A stretch of DNA of 64,000 nucleotides from Bryobacteraceae bacterium (GTDB lineage: Bacteria > Acidobacteriota > Terriglobia > Bryobacterales > Bryobacteraceae), in assembly GCA_026002875.1 (NCBI GenBank), contig BPGE01000001.1, forward strand, positions 2,728,001 through 2,792,000. The letters are read 5' to 3'. Below are positions 23,467 through 32,812 of the stretch, piece after piece. A program made the translations under genes and the position numbers. The notes below the pieces were generated by a model. It ran no database searches and was not told the origin of the DNA. It was given only the letters and a program-made list of their open reading frames with translations. Each line of letters begins with the position of its first letter. Position 1 is the stretch's first letter.

Positions 23467-25602
23467 TTATGGGTTTGCGCTGATCCAGATGGGCGCCGGG
23501 TGGCTGCAGATGCTGTCCACCGCCGGCCCGGAAACGCACACCCGCACGGCTGTCATCATCGCAGGCCAATCGGCGGGAATCGTGATCCGCAGCGCGTGCA
23601 GTCCTGGCCCGGCGCCGCCGCTCTTCACCACAGGCTGCCAGTGGTCGTGCACATTCACCCACACGGGTTCGTCGGCCAGTGCGATGCCTGTTACCTGAAG
23701 GACAGCCTCGCTGCCCGCCGCCACGGGCGCCGTCTCGCTGTTGCGCGTTCCATCCGCGCGGGTCACCGCCGCAATCGAGGGCGCCACAGGAAGCACGGGC
23801 ACATGCAGCGGAGCGCTCTGCCGCGCGCCATTGGCCGCCACCACGGGCAGCATGCCGCGTTCCACTCCATTCGGGATCAGCACCAGGAGTTCGGACGGCT
23901 GCACCGAAATCACCTGCGCCGGCAGCCCGCCCACGGTGACTGAAGTCTCTTCGGCAAAGAACTGGCCGAGGAGGCGCATCAGACCGCCGTTGGCAAACGG
24001 CCCGTCGAACCCGAACGGCACCGTCAGCGCCGCCCACACTGCAGGCGCGGGTCCGGCGGGCGGCTCGGGCGGCTGCGGGGGCTGGGGCGGAGGCCCTTCC
24101 GTCACTTTCAGTGTCACGGGAATGACGAACTCCCGGTTCACTCCGGTCGGCGAGTTTTTCTGCCGGATCACGATCTCGGCCCTGTATTCGCCCGGCGGCA
24201 GGCCGCGGGGATTCAGCTGATAGTGGAAGCTGCCCTCCGAGTAGCCGCCCGTGCCACGCAGCAGAAGCCAGCCATCGCCCGAGATGTACCGCAGCCCGGA
24301 ATCCCACTCGACGAACCATCCGCCCTCGTTGCGGATGAACAGGTAGGCGTCCTTCAGACCGCCGCCGGACTGCAGCGCGAACTCCGTGGTCTGGCTCGGC
24401 ACGACCGACAGCTGCGGGAAATACGGCGCTTCGCAATCACCCTGATAGCCGCAATCCGGAGCTGCGCTGGTCTGACGGTACCGGGGCAGAGGCGCTCCCG
24501 GGACGAGACCAGGCCTGTCCGACAGCGGCGCCAGCAAAACCTCGGTGCGGACGATCACCGTTTCGTTGGGGCGGGAGACCGGCGTGAACACCCACACGGG
24601 GATCTCGGCGCTTTCGATGCGCTGTCCGTCGGCGTCCATCACCTGATACACGACCCACGCCTCGTCGCCTTCGACCCACGCTTCGCCAACGCTGCCCAGA
24701 ATCAGCGGCGAGCTGGGCCAGATCAGCGGCACGCCTCCGGATCCATCTCTGCCCGCCAGCGGCACGCGGCTCAGCAGGAGCGAGGGACCCGTGCCGGGAT
24801 TGTAGAGGCCCGGATGGGCGCTGGCGGCAAAGGCCCCGGTTGCCGTCGGCTGCTGCGCGTTGTCGCCCGTCACGGCATCCGGCGCCAGCACGCGGCTGCC
24901 CGGGGGCAGCCCTTTCAGCCGGATCAACAGCCGTGTGGCGTGATCCGGCGGCGAAGGCAGCGTCAGCGGGAAAAAGGCTCCAGTGTGGCCTTCCGTCACC
25001 CGCACGGCGGACATCGGCGGGCGCCGGTCCCAGACGCCGCTCCAGTCCATCGTCGCCGGCAGGGGCGGACCGGCGCAGCAGGCGGCCGCCGGCAGGACGG
25101 TGGCGAACAGCCCGGGCTCGCCCCTGGCCACGACAACCTGATTCGAAGGCAGCAGCATGGGCGCGTCGGCGATGATCTGCACGCTGGCCAGCACCGCGGG
25201 CGCGGCCTCCACCCGCAGCCCCGAAACCCGCAGAGCGAGCGCGCCAACGGCGTTGGAGGCGACCGTGAGATTCTCGAAAAAGACGAGATTGCCCTGCAGC
25301 CTGGGAACCACAGGCAGCAACACGGGCGCTCCCGCCGAATCGAGCCACAGCCTGACGCCGCCCGGATCGCCCGCGGCGAAGTCGATCGGATTCGCCACCT
25401 GCCGGCTCAACGCAACCGAAAGGGTCAGCTTGACCGGCTGGCTGGATGGCCCGGCGCATTGCAGAGCGATGTCTCCCACCGGCTCCGCCAGCCCGCCCAA
25501 CGAGACCACCACGGGCGTGCCGCTCAGCGTGCAGAAAAAGTTCGCCGCCGCAGGCGAACTGCACAGCAGCGCGGCCCCGAGAACCACGGCAACCCGGTTC
25601 AT
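23467..25602 (-). CDS. Large secreted protein with Ig-like/IPT-type C-terminal region
   Basis: The protein is 711 residues from the ATG at 25602, which follows GAGGAGGTGGGTG; an ATG five codons upstream lies within that ribosome-binding stretch. A signal peptide ends in PAAANF. The body is almost all beta, with repeated strands such as VVVSLGGLAEPVGDIALQC and GGWFVEWDSGLRYI. A Pro-rich linker (PPPQPPQPPEPP) separates it from a C-terminal 200 residues resembling the TIGR03437 domain of Solibacter surface proteins (GGLPAQVISVQPSELLVLIP). Its role is likely surface or extracellular binding; no catalytic motif is seen. It is divergent from the BNR propeller gene. Confidence 0.75.
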   Translation of the reverse strand: MNRVAVVLGAALLCSSPAAANFFCTLSGTPVVVSLGGLAEPVGDIALQCAGPSSQPVKLTLSVALSRQVANPIDFAAGDPGGVRLWLDSAGAPVLLPVVPRLQGNLVFFENLTVASNAVGALALRVSGLRVEAAPAVLASVQIIADAPMLLPSNQVVVARGEPGLFATVLPAAACCAGPPLPATMDWSGVWDRRPPMSAVRVTEGHTGAFFPLTLPSPPDHATRLLIRLKGLPPGSRVLAPDAVTGDNAQQPTATGAFAASAHPGLYNPGTGPSLLLSRVPLAGRDGSGGVPLIWPSSPLILGSVGEAWVEGDEAWVVYQVMDADGQRIESAEIPVWVFTPVSRPNETVIVRTEVLLAPLSDRPGLVPGAPLPRYRQTSAAPDCGYQGDCEAPYFPQLSVVPSQTTEFALQSGGGLKDAYLFIRNEGGWFVEWDSGLRYISGDGWLLLRGTGGYSEGSFHYQLNPRGLPPGEYRAEIVIRQKNSPTGVNREFVIPVTLKVTEGPPPQPPQPPEPPAGPAPAVWAALTVPFGFDGPFANGGLMRLLGQFFAEETSVTVGGLPAQVISVQPSELLVLIPNGVERGMLPVVAANGARQSAPLHVPVLPVAPSIAAVTRADGTRNSETAPVAAGSEAVLQVTGIALADEPVWVNVHDHWQPVVKSGGAGPGLHALRITIPADWPAMMTAVRVCVSGPAVDSICSHPAPIWISANP

Positions 25603-25666
25603 CACCCACCTCCTCATCTCCAGACTAACTCCGCATACAATAAACGCATTCGGTGAGATTCCCCAT

Positions 25667-28600
25667 ATGACGAGAAAACTGCTTCTGACCCTCGTTCTCG
25701 CCGCGGGCGCTGCGGCCCAGGATCCGGCGCCTGCCTGGAAACAGCTGAAGTACCGTTCGATCGGCCCCTACCGCGGCGGGCGGGTCACCGCCGTCACCGG
25801 CGTCCCCGGGCAGCCGAACGTCTTCTACTACGGCGCCACGGGCGGGGGCGTATGGAAATCGACCGATGCAGGCCGCACATGGGTTCCCGTCTCCGACGGC
25901 TTTTTCCGGACGGGTTCCGTTGGCGCCATTGCCGTGGCTCCTTCCGATCCGAATACGGTGTACGTGGGCATGGGCGAAGGCTGCATCCGCGGCAACGTCA
26001 GCCACGGCGACGGAGTGTACAAATCCACCGACGCCGGCCGCACCTGGAAACACGCGGGGCTTCCCCTGTCGCGCCACATTCCCCGCATGCGCGTGCATCC
26101 CCGCAACCCGGACATCGCCTGGGCCGCGGTTCTCGGCGCCATTTTCAACCCTTCCCAGGAACGCGGCGTCTACAAGACCACCGACGGCGGCCGGTCCTGG
26201 CGCAAAGTTCTGTACCGGAACGATCGCGCCGGCGCCGTGGATCTCGCCCTCGATCCCTCGAATCCCGACATCCTGTACGCCGCGCTCTGGGACGTGAAGC
26301 GCACGCCGTGGTCGCTGGAATCCGGCGGTCCGGGCTCCGGACTGTTCAAGTCGACCGACGGCGGCGAGACCTGGACCGAGATCACTCGCAACCCGGGTCT
26401 GCCCAGGGGCATGATCGGCCGCATCGGCGTGACGGTCTCCGGCGCCAACCCCGACCGCGTGTGGGCGCAGATCGAAGCCGAGGACGGCGGACTGTTCCGC
26501 TCCGACGACGCCGGCAGGACGTGGCGGCGCGTGAACGACAACCGCAACCTCCGCCAGCGCGCGTGGTACTACACGCACATTCACGCCGATCCGCAGAACC
26601 CGGACCGCGTCTACGCGCAGAACGTCCAGTTCTGGCGCTCCGACGATGGCGGCGCGACGTTCCGCCCCATCCCCACGCCTCACGCCGACAATCACGACCT
26701 GTGGATCGATCCTCGCGACAACAACCGCCTGATCAACGGCGACGACGGCGGCGCCAGCGTCTCCACCGACGGCGGGCGCACGTGGACCAGCCAGGACCAG
26801 CCGACCGCCCAGTTCTACCGCGTTTCGCTCGACCGCGATTTTCCGTACAACATTTACGGCGCGCAGCAGGACAACACCACGGTGCGCATTCCGTCGCGCT
26901 CGCCGGACGCCTTCATCACCCGCGAACACTGGTGGCCGGTCGGCGGCGGCGAATCCGGCTGGATCGCTCCCTCGCCGAAGGACCCGAACATCGTCTTCGC
27001 CGGCTCGTACGGCGGCTATCTCACCCGCTATGACCACCGCACCCGCCAGACCCGCGCCGTCAATGTGTGGCCCGACAATCCCATGGGCTACGGCGCCGAG
27101 GGAATGAAATACCGCTTCCAGTGGAATTTCCCGATTCTTTTTTCGCTGCACGATCCGAATGTCCTCTATACGGCCGGAAATATCCTGTTCCGGTCCGCGA
27201 ATGAAGGGCAAAGCTGGGAGGCGATTTCCCCCGATTTGACCCGGAATGATCCATCGAAACTGGGCCCGTCCGGCGGCCCCATCACGAAAGACAATACGGG
27301 CGTCGAGTATTACTGCACCATTTTCACCGTGGCCGAGAGCCCGCTGGCGAAAGGCCTGATCTGGGCGGGGACCGACGACGGCCTCGTGTGGGTGACCGAA
27401 GACGGCGGCCGCAACTGGCGGAACGTCACGCCTCCCGTGGCGCTGATGCCCGAGTGGATCCAGATCAACTCCATCGAAGCCTCTCCGCACGATCCGAAGA
27501 AGGCGTACTTCGCCGCAACCATGTACAAGCACGGCGACTTCCGGCCCTATCTCTACCGCACGGCGGACGGCGGGCGGACCTGGACCCGCATCACGACGGG
27601 CATCCCGGATGACGCCTTCACGCGGGTTGTCCGGGAGGATCCGAATGTCGCCGGACTGCTCTACGCAGGCACGGAAACGGGGATGTTCGTCTCCTTTGAC
27701 GACGGCGCCAACTGGGAGTCGCTGCAGCTGAACCTCCCCGTGGTTCCGATCACCGATCTGGCGCTGCACAAGGAAATGAAGGACCTTGTGGTGGCCACGC
27801 AGGGCCGTTCTTTCTGGATCCTCGATGATCTGCCGGTGCTGCATGAATGGAAGCGCCGCGGCAACGGCTTCTTCCCCGTCGAACCCGCGTGGCGCATGAC
27901 CTCGGCCCATGCCCCGGTCCGACCCGGCATGACCGTTGGGGAGAATCCGCCCGCCGGCGCGGTGTTCCACTTCTGGCTGGACGAGGCGCCGGAGGGCGAA
28001 GCGGTGCTCGAGATCCTCGATTCGCGGGGCAGGACGGTGCGCCGCTTCTCTTCCCGGCAGACCTCCGAGAGCGCCACGGAAAGCGGCGAGGAGGGACCGC
28101 GAGGCGGCCCCGCTCCGGCGCGCTTCCAGCCCGTCAAGGGCTTCAACCGCTTCGTCTGGGACCTCCGCCATGAAGACGCCAAGTCCATACCGAACCTCAT
28201 TCTCTGGGCCGGCTCCGTCCGCGGTCCGAAGGCCGCGCCCGGCCGGTACAGGGCGCGATTTTCTGCCGGAAAAGTCTCGTTTGAGACGGAATTCGAGATC
28301 CGCAAAGATCCGCGCCTGACAGATGTCACCCAGCAGGACCTGGAAAATCAGGAACAGTTCCTGCTGCAGATCCGCGACAAACTTACGGAAATTCATGAAT
28401 CCATCCTGAAAATCCGCACGGTCCGCGCCCAGGTGGAGGCTTGGGGCAAGAGGGATCCGTCGCTCGAAAAGCCCGCGCGCGAACTGGCTGCGAAGCTCAC
28501 GGCGGTCGAAGAAGAGCTCTATCAGACGAAGAACCGCTCCTCGCAGGACCCGCTGAACTACCCCATCAAACTGAACAACAAGCTGGCCGCGCTGGCTTCC

Positions 28601-28774
28601 GTCGCCAGTTCGGCGGAAGCCCGGCCCACGGCGCAGAGCCAGCAGGTGTACGAGGATCTCGCCACGCGGGCCAATGCGCAGTTGCGGACGCTGGGCGATC
28701 TGCTCAGGAAGGATCTGGAGGCGTTCAACCGCCTGGTCCACGAGAAGAACCTGCCGGCGGTCGCCGCGCCCTGA
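25667..28774 (+). CDS. Large secreted sortilin/BNR-repeat beta-propeller protein
   Basis: The protein has 1035 residues. The ATG at 25667 opens the signal peptide MTRKLLLTLVLAAGAAAQ. Asp-box/BNR motifs repeat throughout the first 750 residues: GGVWKSTDAGRTW, GVYKSTDAGRTWKH, GVYKTTDGGRSWRK, LFKSTDGGETWTE, LFRSDDAGRTWRR and others, as in VPS10/sortilin and sialidase-like propellers. A C-terminal part has a beta segment (RFQPVKGFNRFVWDLRHEDA) and a helical tail with DPLNYPIKLNNKLAAL. Such proteins are very common in Acidobacteria and Bacteroidetes and are usually mislabelled glycosyl hydrolase; no sialidase catalytic set is evident. It probably binds or processes an extracellular substrate. Confidence 0.9.
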   Translation: MTRKLLLTLVLAAGAAAQDPAPAWKQLKYRSIGPYRGGRVTAVTGVPGQPNVFYYGATGGGVWKSTDAGRTWVPVSDGFFRTGSVGAIAVAPSDPNTVYVGMGEGCIRGNVSHGDGVYKSTDAGRTWKHAGLPLSRHIPRMRVHPRNPDIAWAAVLGAIFNPSQERGVYKTTDGGRSWRKVLYRNDRAGAVDLALDPSNPDILYAALWDVKRTPWSLESGGPGSGLFKSTDGGETWTEITRNPGLPRGMIGRIGVTVSGANPDRVWAQIEAEDGGLFRSDDAGRTWRRVNDNRNLRQRAWYYTHIHADPQNPDRVYAQNVQFWRSDDGGATFRPIPTPHADNHDLWIDPRDNNRLINGDDGGASVSTDGGRTWTSQDQPTAQFYRVSLDRDFPYNIYGAQQDNTTVRIPSRSPDAFITREHWWPVGGGESGWIAPSPKDPNIVFAGSYGGYLTRYDHRTRQTRAVNVWPDNPMGYGAEGMKYRFQWNFPILFSLHDPNVLYTAGNILFRSANEGQSWEAISPDLTRNDPSKLGPSGGPITKDNTGVEYYCTIFTVAESPLAKGLIWAGTDDGLVWVTEDGGRNWRNVTPPVALMPEWIQINSIEASPHDPKKAYFAATMYKHGDFRPYLYRTADGGRTWTRITTGIPDDAFTRVVREDPNVAGLLYAGTETGMFVSFDDGANWESLQLNLPVVPITDLALHKEMKDLVVATQGRSFWILDDLPVLHEWKRRGNGFFPVEPAWRMTSAHAPVRPGMTVGENPPAGAVFHFWLDEAPEGEAVLEILDSRGRTVRRFSSRQTSESATESGEEGPRGGPAPARFQPVKGFNRFVWDLRHEDAKSIPNLILWAGSVRGPKAAPGRYRARFSAGKVSFETEFEIRKDPRLTDVTQQDLENQEQFLLQIRDKLTEIHESILKIRTVRAQVEAWGKRDPSLEKPARELAAKLTAVEEELYQTKNRSSQDPLNYPIKLNNKLAALASVASSAEARPTAQSQQVYEDLATRANAQLRTLGDLLRKDLEAFNRLVHEKNLPAVAAP

Positions 28775-28807
28775 GCGGGCGGCGGCGGCGCCGGTTGACC
28801 GCCCGCT
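28774..28807 (+). terminator. GC-rich hairpin at the stop of the BNR protein gene
   Basis: AGCGGGCGG (28774-28782) pairs perfectly with 28799-28807 across 16 bases, beginning on the last base of the stop codon. No T-run follows, so termination would be weak or factor-dependent. Confidence 0.4.
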
Positions 28808-28885
28808 CCTGCGCACCTGCGGCGGGCTCTGCCCGCGGCTCTGACTGGGTTTGCGGCGCTGGTCCGCCGCCGTCTGCGCCGCGCT

Positions 28886-29614
28886 TCAGCGCGCCGCTTC
28901 CACGATCATCCGCTCGATCTCTTCCCAGACCTCGGGCAGGTATTCCACGCGCGCGTGCTCGTCGAGGAAGAACCGCTGCAGCCAGCTGTGCTCGTCCGCC
29001 TCGATTTCATCGCGCTTCTTGAACGTCAGCTTGCGGTTGAACAGGATCTGCGTTTTCGCCGGGTCGGCAGCCCGCAGCTCTTCCGCACCCTTGATGTAGA
29101 GGTGCTCGCGCTGGTAATAGTTCGCCGCCCGCCGCACGTTCGGGGGCACCTCGTAAGAGTCGCGCCCGAAACTGTCGATGGTGATCAGGAGCGGCACAGG
29201 CACGCCCCACTCGTTCAGTTTCCGCGCCAGCCGCAGCGCCGCGCGTCCGCCGAGGCTCTGTCCGTAGATGATGACCGAGCCCTGCGCCGCCTCCTCCGGC
29301 TCCAGCCTGCCGTTCCGGTTGAAGTCGAACGCCTTTTCCACCAGCCGCTCTGCCAGCTCCAGGCTGTGGTTCTCCACCGTCTCGACATGCACGCCCGGCA
29401 GGCGCTTCCGCTTGATCGAGATGGCGGTGCGGCGGATGGCGCGCGTGGGATTGTCCCACCGTTCCCAGCCGCCCACGATGCCGATGACGAGCCGGTCGCC
29501 GCGCTCCACGGGCAGAGGCGTGGTGAAGTCGGAGAATTCCTGCCTGCGGCTGTCGGCGCGCGCCGCTGCAACGGTCAGCGCCGCGGCGGCGAGGATGAGC
29601 GTGAGACCCCGCAT
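28886..29614 (-). CDS. Secreted alpha/beta-hydrolase-like protein
   Basis: The protein is 242 residues from the ATG at 29614, which opens the signal peptide MRGLTLILAAAALTVAAARAD. A first beta strand reads RLVIGIVGGWERWDNP, and the nucleophile-elbow-like VIIYGQSLGGRAALRLARKL (GxSxG) follows near residue 125. PLLITIDSFGRD could carry the acidic residue. The C-terminal histidine is not obvious (DEHSWL or DEHARV). The sequence DFNRNGRLEPEEA in between resembles an EF-hand-like calcium loop. It may be an esterase or lipase-like protein; the substrate is unknown. It is divergent from agmatine deiminase by 62 bases. Confidence 0.7.
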   Translation of the reverse strand: MRGLTLILAAAALTVAAARADSRRQEFSDFTTPLPVERGDRLVIGIVGGWERWDNPTRAIRRTAISIKRKRLPGVHVETVENHSLELAERLVEKAFDFNRNGRLEPEEAAQGSVIIYGQSLGGRAALRLARKLNEWGVPVPLLITIDSFGRDSYEVPPNVRRAANYYQREHLYIKGAEELRAADPAKTQILFNRKLTFKKRDEIEADEHSWLQRFFLDEHARVEYLPEVWEEIERMIVEAAR

Positions 29615-29676
29615 CGGCTTAGTCCCGTTGTAGCAGAAATCGCGGCCGGCTTCCGCAATTTCGGACAATAGCAGGC

Positions 29677-30756
29677 ATGGCACTGGATCCGAACCGCGTG
29701 ACGCCTTTCGAAGCGGGCTTCTCGATGCCCGCCGAGTGGGACGCGCACGCGGCCACATGGCTCGCCTGGCCCCAGAACGAAAGCGACTTTCCCGGCAAGC
29801 TCGACGCCGTGCGCTGGGCCATGGCGGATTTCATCGCGAAGCTGAGCCGCGGCGAGCGCGTGCGGCTCCTCGCCGGCAGCGGGCGCGCCGAACAGCAGGC
29901 GCGGTCGTATCTGAGCCGCGCGGGCGCCTCGATGGCGCGCATCGAATTCATCCGCTTCGCGACAGACCGAGGCTGGATGCGCGACTGCGGCCCCGTCTTC
30001 GTGACGCGCGCCGGGCGGAGCCCCCGCCGCGCCATCGTCGATCTCCACTTCAACGGCTGGGCCAAGTACGCCAACTGGCGCAGGGACGCGCGCGTACCGT
30101 CCATGGCCGCTGAACGCCTGCGCCTTCCCCGCTTCGACGCCCGCTGGAACGGCCGGCCGTTCGTCATCGAGGGCGGCGGCATCGAGGTCAACGGCGCCGG
30201 CACGCTGCTGTCAACTGAAGAGTGCTATCTGGATCCCGAAACGCAGGTGCGCAATCCTGGTTTCACCCGGCGCGATTACGAAGCCGCCTGGCGCGCCTGG
30301 CTCGGCGCGACCCATGTCTTCTGGCTGGGGCGCGGCATCGCGGGCGATGACACGCACGGCCACATCGATGATCTCTGCCGCTTCACGGGACCGCGCACGC
30401 TCGTGCTGGCGCGCGAAGAGAACCCGCGCGACGCCAACTACCGTCCGCTCGCGGAAAACTGGGAGCGCATCGCCGACCTGCGCCTGGAAGACGGCTCGAA
30501 GCCCGATGTCATCGCGCTGCCGATGCCCGCTCCCGTGGTCTTCGACGGCCAGCGCCTGCCCGCCAGCTACGCGAACTTCTACATTGCCAATCACGCCGTC
30601 TTCGTGCCCACGTTCAACGACCCGAACGACCGCGTGGCGCTCGGCATCCTGGGCGAGCTGTTCCGGGACCGCCCTGTCGCGGGCATTCATGCAGTGGATC
30701 TCGTCTGGGGGCTCGGCACCCTGCACTGCCTCTCGCAGCAGGAGCCGAAAGCGTAG
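29677..30756 (+). CDS. aguA: Agmatine deiminase
   Basis: The protein has 359 residues, the usual length. The guanidine-modifying-enzyme signature residues are in place: RGWMRDCGPVFV (Asp and Arg contacts), EGGGIEVNG (Glu), GDDTHGHIDDLCRF (catalytic His/Asp) and the C-terminal GLGTLHCLSQQEP with nucleophile C351. FIANHAVFVPTFNDPND-like sequence is also typical. The enzyme converts agmatine to N-carbamoylputrescine plus ammonia in the arginine decarboxylase route to putrescine. The partner N-carbamoylputrescine amidase is not next door. The following gene, an aldehyde dehydrogenase 49 bases downstream, may be co-transcribed. Confidence 0.95.
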   Translation: MALDPNRVTPFEAGFSMPAEWDAHAATWLAWPQNESDFPGKLDAVRWAMADFIAKLSRGERVRLLAGSGRAEQQARSYLSRAGASMARIEFIRFATDRGWMRDCGPVFVTRAGRSPRRAIVDLHFNGWAKYANWRRDARVPSMAAERLRLPRFDARWNGRPFVIEGGGIEVNGAGTLLSTEECYLDPETQVRNPGFTRRDYEAAWRAWLGATHVFWLGRGIAGDDTHGHIDDLCRFTGPRTLVLAREENPRDANYRPLAENWERIADLRLEDGSKPDVIALPMPAPVVFDGQRLPASYANFYIANHAVFVPTFNDPNDRVALGILGELFRDRPVAGIHAVDLVWGLGTLHCLSQQEPKA

Positions 30757-30805
30757 CCGTCTGCCCCGCGCCCCCAGGACATAGAATGGGGAGCCGGAGG
30801 CAGGC

Positions 30806-32326
30806 ATGGATCCGCAAACGATTCTCGCGAAACTCGGCATCGGCGAAACCAGCTCCGGCGCGTGCGGCACGGCATGGATCGACCATCCCGGGGGCGGCGA
30901 ACTGGTCAGCATCAACCCTTCGACGGGGCAGCCGCTGGCGCGCGTGGCGATGGCATCGGCGGCGGACTACGAACAGGTGGCCGCGGCGGCGCACGAGACG
31001 TTCCTGCGCTGGCGCATGCATCCGGCGCCCAAGCGCGGAGAGGTGATCCGTCAGATGGGGCTCGCGCTGCGCGAGCACAAGGAGCTGCTCGGCGCGCTGG
31101 TGTCTCTGGAGATGGGCAAGATCCTCGCCGAAGGGCTGGGCGAGGTGCAGGAGATGATCGACATGGCGGACTTCGCCGTCGGGCTCTCGCGCCAGCTCTA
31201 CGGGCTCACCATGCAGAGCGAGCGGCCCCAGCACCGGATGTACGAGCAGTGGCACCCGCTCGGACCTGTCGGCGTCATTTCGGCATTCAACTTTCCCGTA
31301 GCCGTGTGGAGCTGGAACGCCTTCATCGCCGCCGTCTGCGGCGACACGGTCATCTGGAAGCCCAGCTCGGAAACGCCGCTGTGCGCCATCGCCGTGCAGC
31401 GCATCTGCCAGAAGGTTCTGGAAGACAACGGCTGGCCGGGCGTGTTCACGCTCGTGATCGGCCGCGGCTCGACGGTGGGGGAGCGGCTGCTGGCCGACCG
31501 CCGCGTGCCTCTCATCAGCGCCACAGGCAGCTACCAGATGGGCTGCCGCGTGGCCGAGGTCGTCGGCAGGCGGCTCGGCCGCACGATCCTGGAGCTTGGG
31601 GGCAACAACGGCGTCATCATCGAGCCGGACGCCGATCTCGACCTGGCCCTGCGGGCGGTGCTGTTCGGCGCCGTCGGCACGGCCGGCCAGCGCTGCACCA
31701 CCATCCGGCGCATCTTCCTCCACCGCGACATCGCGTCCACCTTCATCGACCGGCTGAAGAACGCCTATTCCCAGATCCGCATCGGCGATCCGCTCGACCC
31801 GCATATGGTGATGGGGCCGCTGGTCAACCAGGCGGCGGTGGACGAGATGATGGACGGCCTGCGGCGCGCGCAGGAGCAGGGCGGCGAACTGCTCTGCGGA
31901 GGACGGCGGCTGGACCGGCCGGGGTTTTTCGTCGAGCCGGCGCTCGTGCGGGCGCGGGCCGGCATGCCGATCGTGAAAGAAGAGATCTTCGCCCCGATTC
32001 TCTATCTGATCGAGTACCCGGATCTCGAAGAGGCCATCGCCTGGCACAACGACGTGCCGCAGGGTCTGTCGTCGGCCATCTTCACGCGCAATCTCATTGC
32101 GGCGGAGACGTTCCTTTCGGCGCGCGGTTCGGACTGCGGCATTGCCAATGTCAACATCGGCACCTCGGGCGCGGAGATCGGCGGCGCTTTCGGCGGCGAG
32201 AAAGAGACCGGCGGCGGGCGCGAAGCCGGCTCGGACGCCTGGAAAGCCTACATGCGGCGGCAGACCGTTACGATCAACTGGTCGCGCGACCTGCCCCTGG
32301 CGCAGGGAATCAAGTTCGAATTGTGA
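30806..32326 (+). CDS. ALDH7-type aldehyde dehydrogenase (aminoadipate-semialdehyde dehydrogenase-like)
   Basis: The protein has 506 residues. Motifs include the NAD-binding FNFPVAVWSWN and WKPSSETPL, general base E263 in ILELGGNNGVII, and nucleophile C297 in GTAGQRCTTIRR. The GGNN variant and GTSGAEIGGAFGGEKETGGGREAGSDAWKAYMRRQT near the C-terminus are typical of the ALDH7 (antiquitin/AmaB) clade. Family members oxidise alpha-aminoadipate semialdehyde in lysine breakdown and also betaine and lipid aldehydes. Downstream of agmatine deiminase a role on an amino-aldehyde is conceivable, but the exact substrate is inferred only. Confidence 0.92.
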   Translation: MDPQTILAKLGIGETSSGACGTAWIDHPGGGELVSINPSTGQPLARVAMASAADYEQVAAAAHETFLRWRMHPAPKRGEVIRQMGLALREHKELLGALVSLEMGKILAEGLGEVQEMIDMADFAVGLSRQLYGLTMQSERPQHRMYEQWHPLGPVGVISAFNFPVAVWSWNAFIAAVCGDTVIWKPSSETPLCAIAVQRICQKVLEDNGWPGVFTLVIGRGSTVGERLLADRRVPLISATGSYQMGCRVAEVVGRRLGRTILELGGNNGVIIEPDADLDLALRAVLFGAVGTAGQRCTTIRRIFLHRDIASTFIDRLKNAYSQIRIGDPLDPHMVMGPLVNQAAVDEMMDGLRRAQEQGGELLCGGRRLDRPGFFVEPALVRARAGMPIVKEEIFAPILYLIEYPDLEEAIAWHNDVPQGLSSAIFTRNLIAAETFLSARGSDCGIANVNIGTSGAEIGGAFGGEKETGGGREAGSDAWKAYMRRQTVTINWSRDLPLAQGIKFEL

Positions 32327-32358
32327 GAAAAAGTGCGGCCTGCGGGCACTAAGTCCGT

Positions 32359-32757
32359 GTGAAGGTGCCTCGCAGGGAGTGGCTCGTCTCGCTGCTGGCC
32401 GGGTGCCTGACAGGCAAGGCCGCGGCCGATCCGCCCGCCGCGTCCCCGTGCGCGGGCGAGGCGGACCGGATCACCGCCCTCATCGAAGAACTCGCGCAGG
32501 TGAAGGCTCAGCTGGCCGATGCCGAAGCCCGGCTGGAGCGGATGATGCGCGCGCTCAGCGAACAGCGCGGCGCGCTGCAGAACCGTCCGTCCTTCGATGC
32601 GCTCAGGCAGACCGCCGAGCCGCCCGCCGATGCGCCGGACCGCAAGCCTCCCACGGTCCGCTGCGCCGCCATCACCAACAGCGGCAAGCGCTGCACCCGC
32701 CCCGCCGTGCCCGGCTCGCGCTACTGCCGACAGCACCAGCTCGCCAACCAGAAGTGA
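32359..32757 (+). CDS. Small protein with coiled coil and C-terminal Cys/His zinc motif
   Basis: The protein has 132 residues from a GTG at 32359. An N-terminal leader (REWLVSLLAGCLTGKAAAD) looks like a Tat- or lipoprotein-type signal. Residues about 35-75 form a coiled coil (ITALIEELAQVKAQLADAE, RLERMMRALSEQ). The C-terminus carries RCAAITNSGKRCTRPAV and GSRYCRQH, a C-x8-C-x9-C-x2-H pattern found in small zinc-binding domains annotated DUF5763. Why a zinc knuckle would be exported is unclear; the leader could instead be cytoplasmic. It follows the aldehyde dehydrogenase by 32 bases. Confidence 0.68.
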   Translation: MKVPRREWLVSLLAGCLTGKAAADPPAASPCAGEADRITALIEELAQVKAQLADAEARLERMMRALSEQRGALQNRPSFDALRQTAEPPADAPDRKPPTVRCAAITNSGKRCTRPAVPGSRYCRQHQLANQK

Positions 32758-32812
32758 CATTTCCTCCACCCGGTCCGGAACTGTCCGATAAGAGAGCGGA
32801 GACTCCTGAATC

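Noticed and set aside
25667-28774. Calling the BNR protein a sialidase
   Set aside because: Asp-box repeats are present, but I could not find the sialidase Arg triad and Tyr/Glu pair; the repeats alone do not support the enzyme.
25625-28816. A 1063-residue minus-strand frame opposite the BNR protein
   Set aside because: It is an antisense shadow of a clear repeat protein. Its composition is Arg/Gly/Val-biased with no family motif, and the plus strand shows clear Asp-box repeats.
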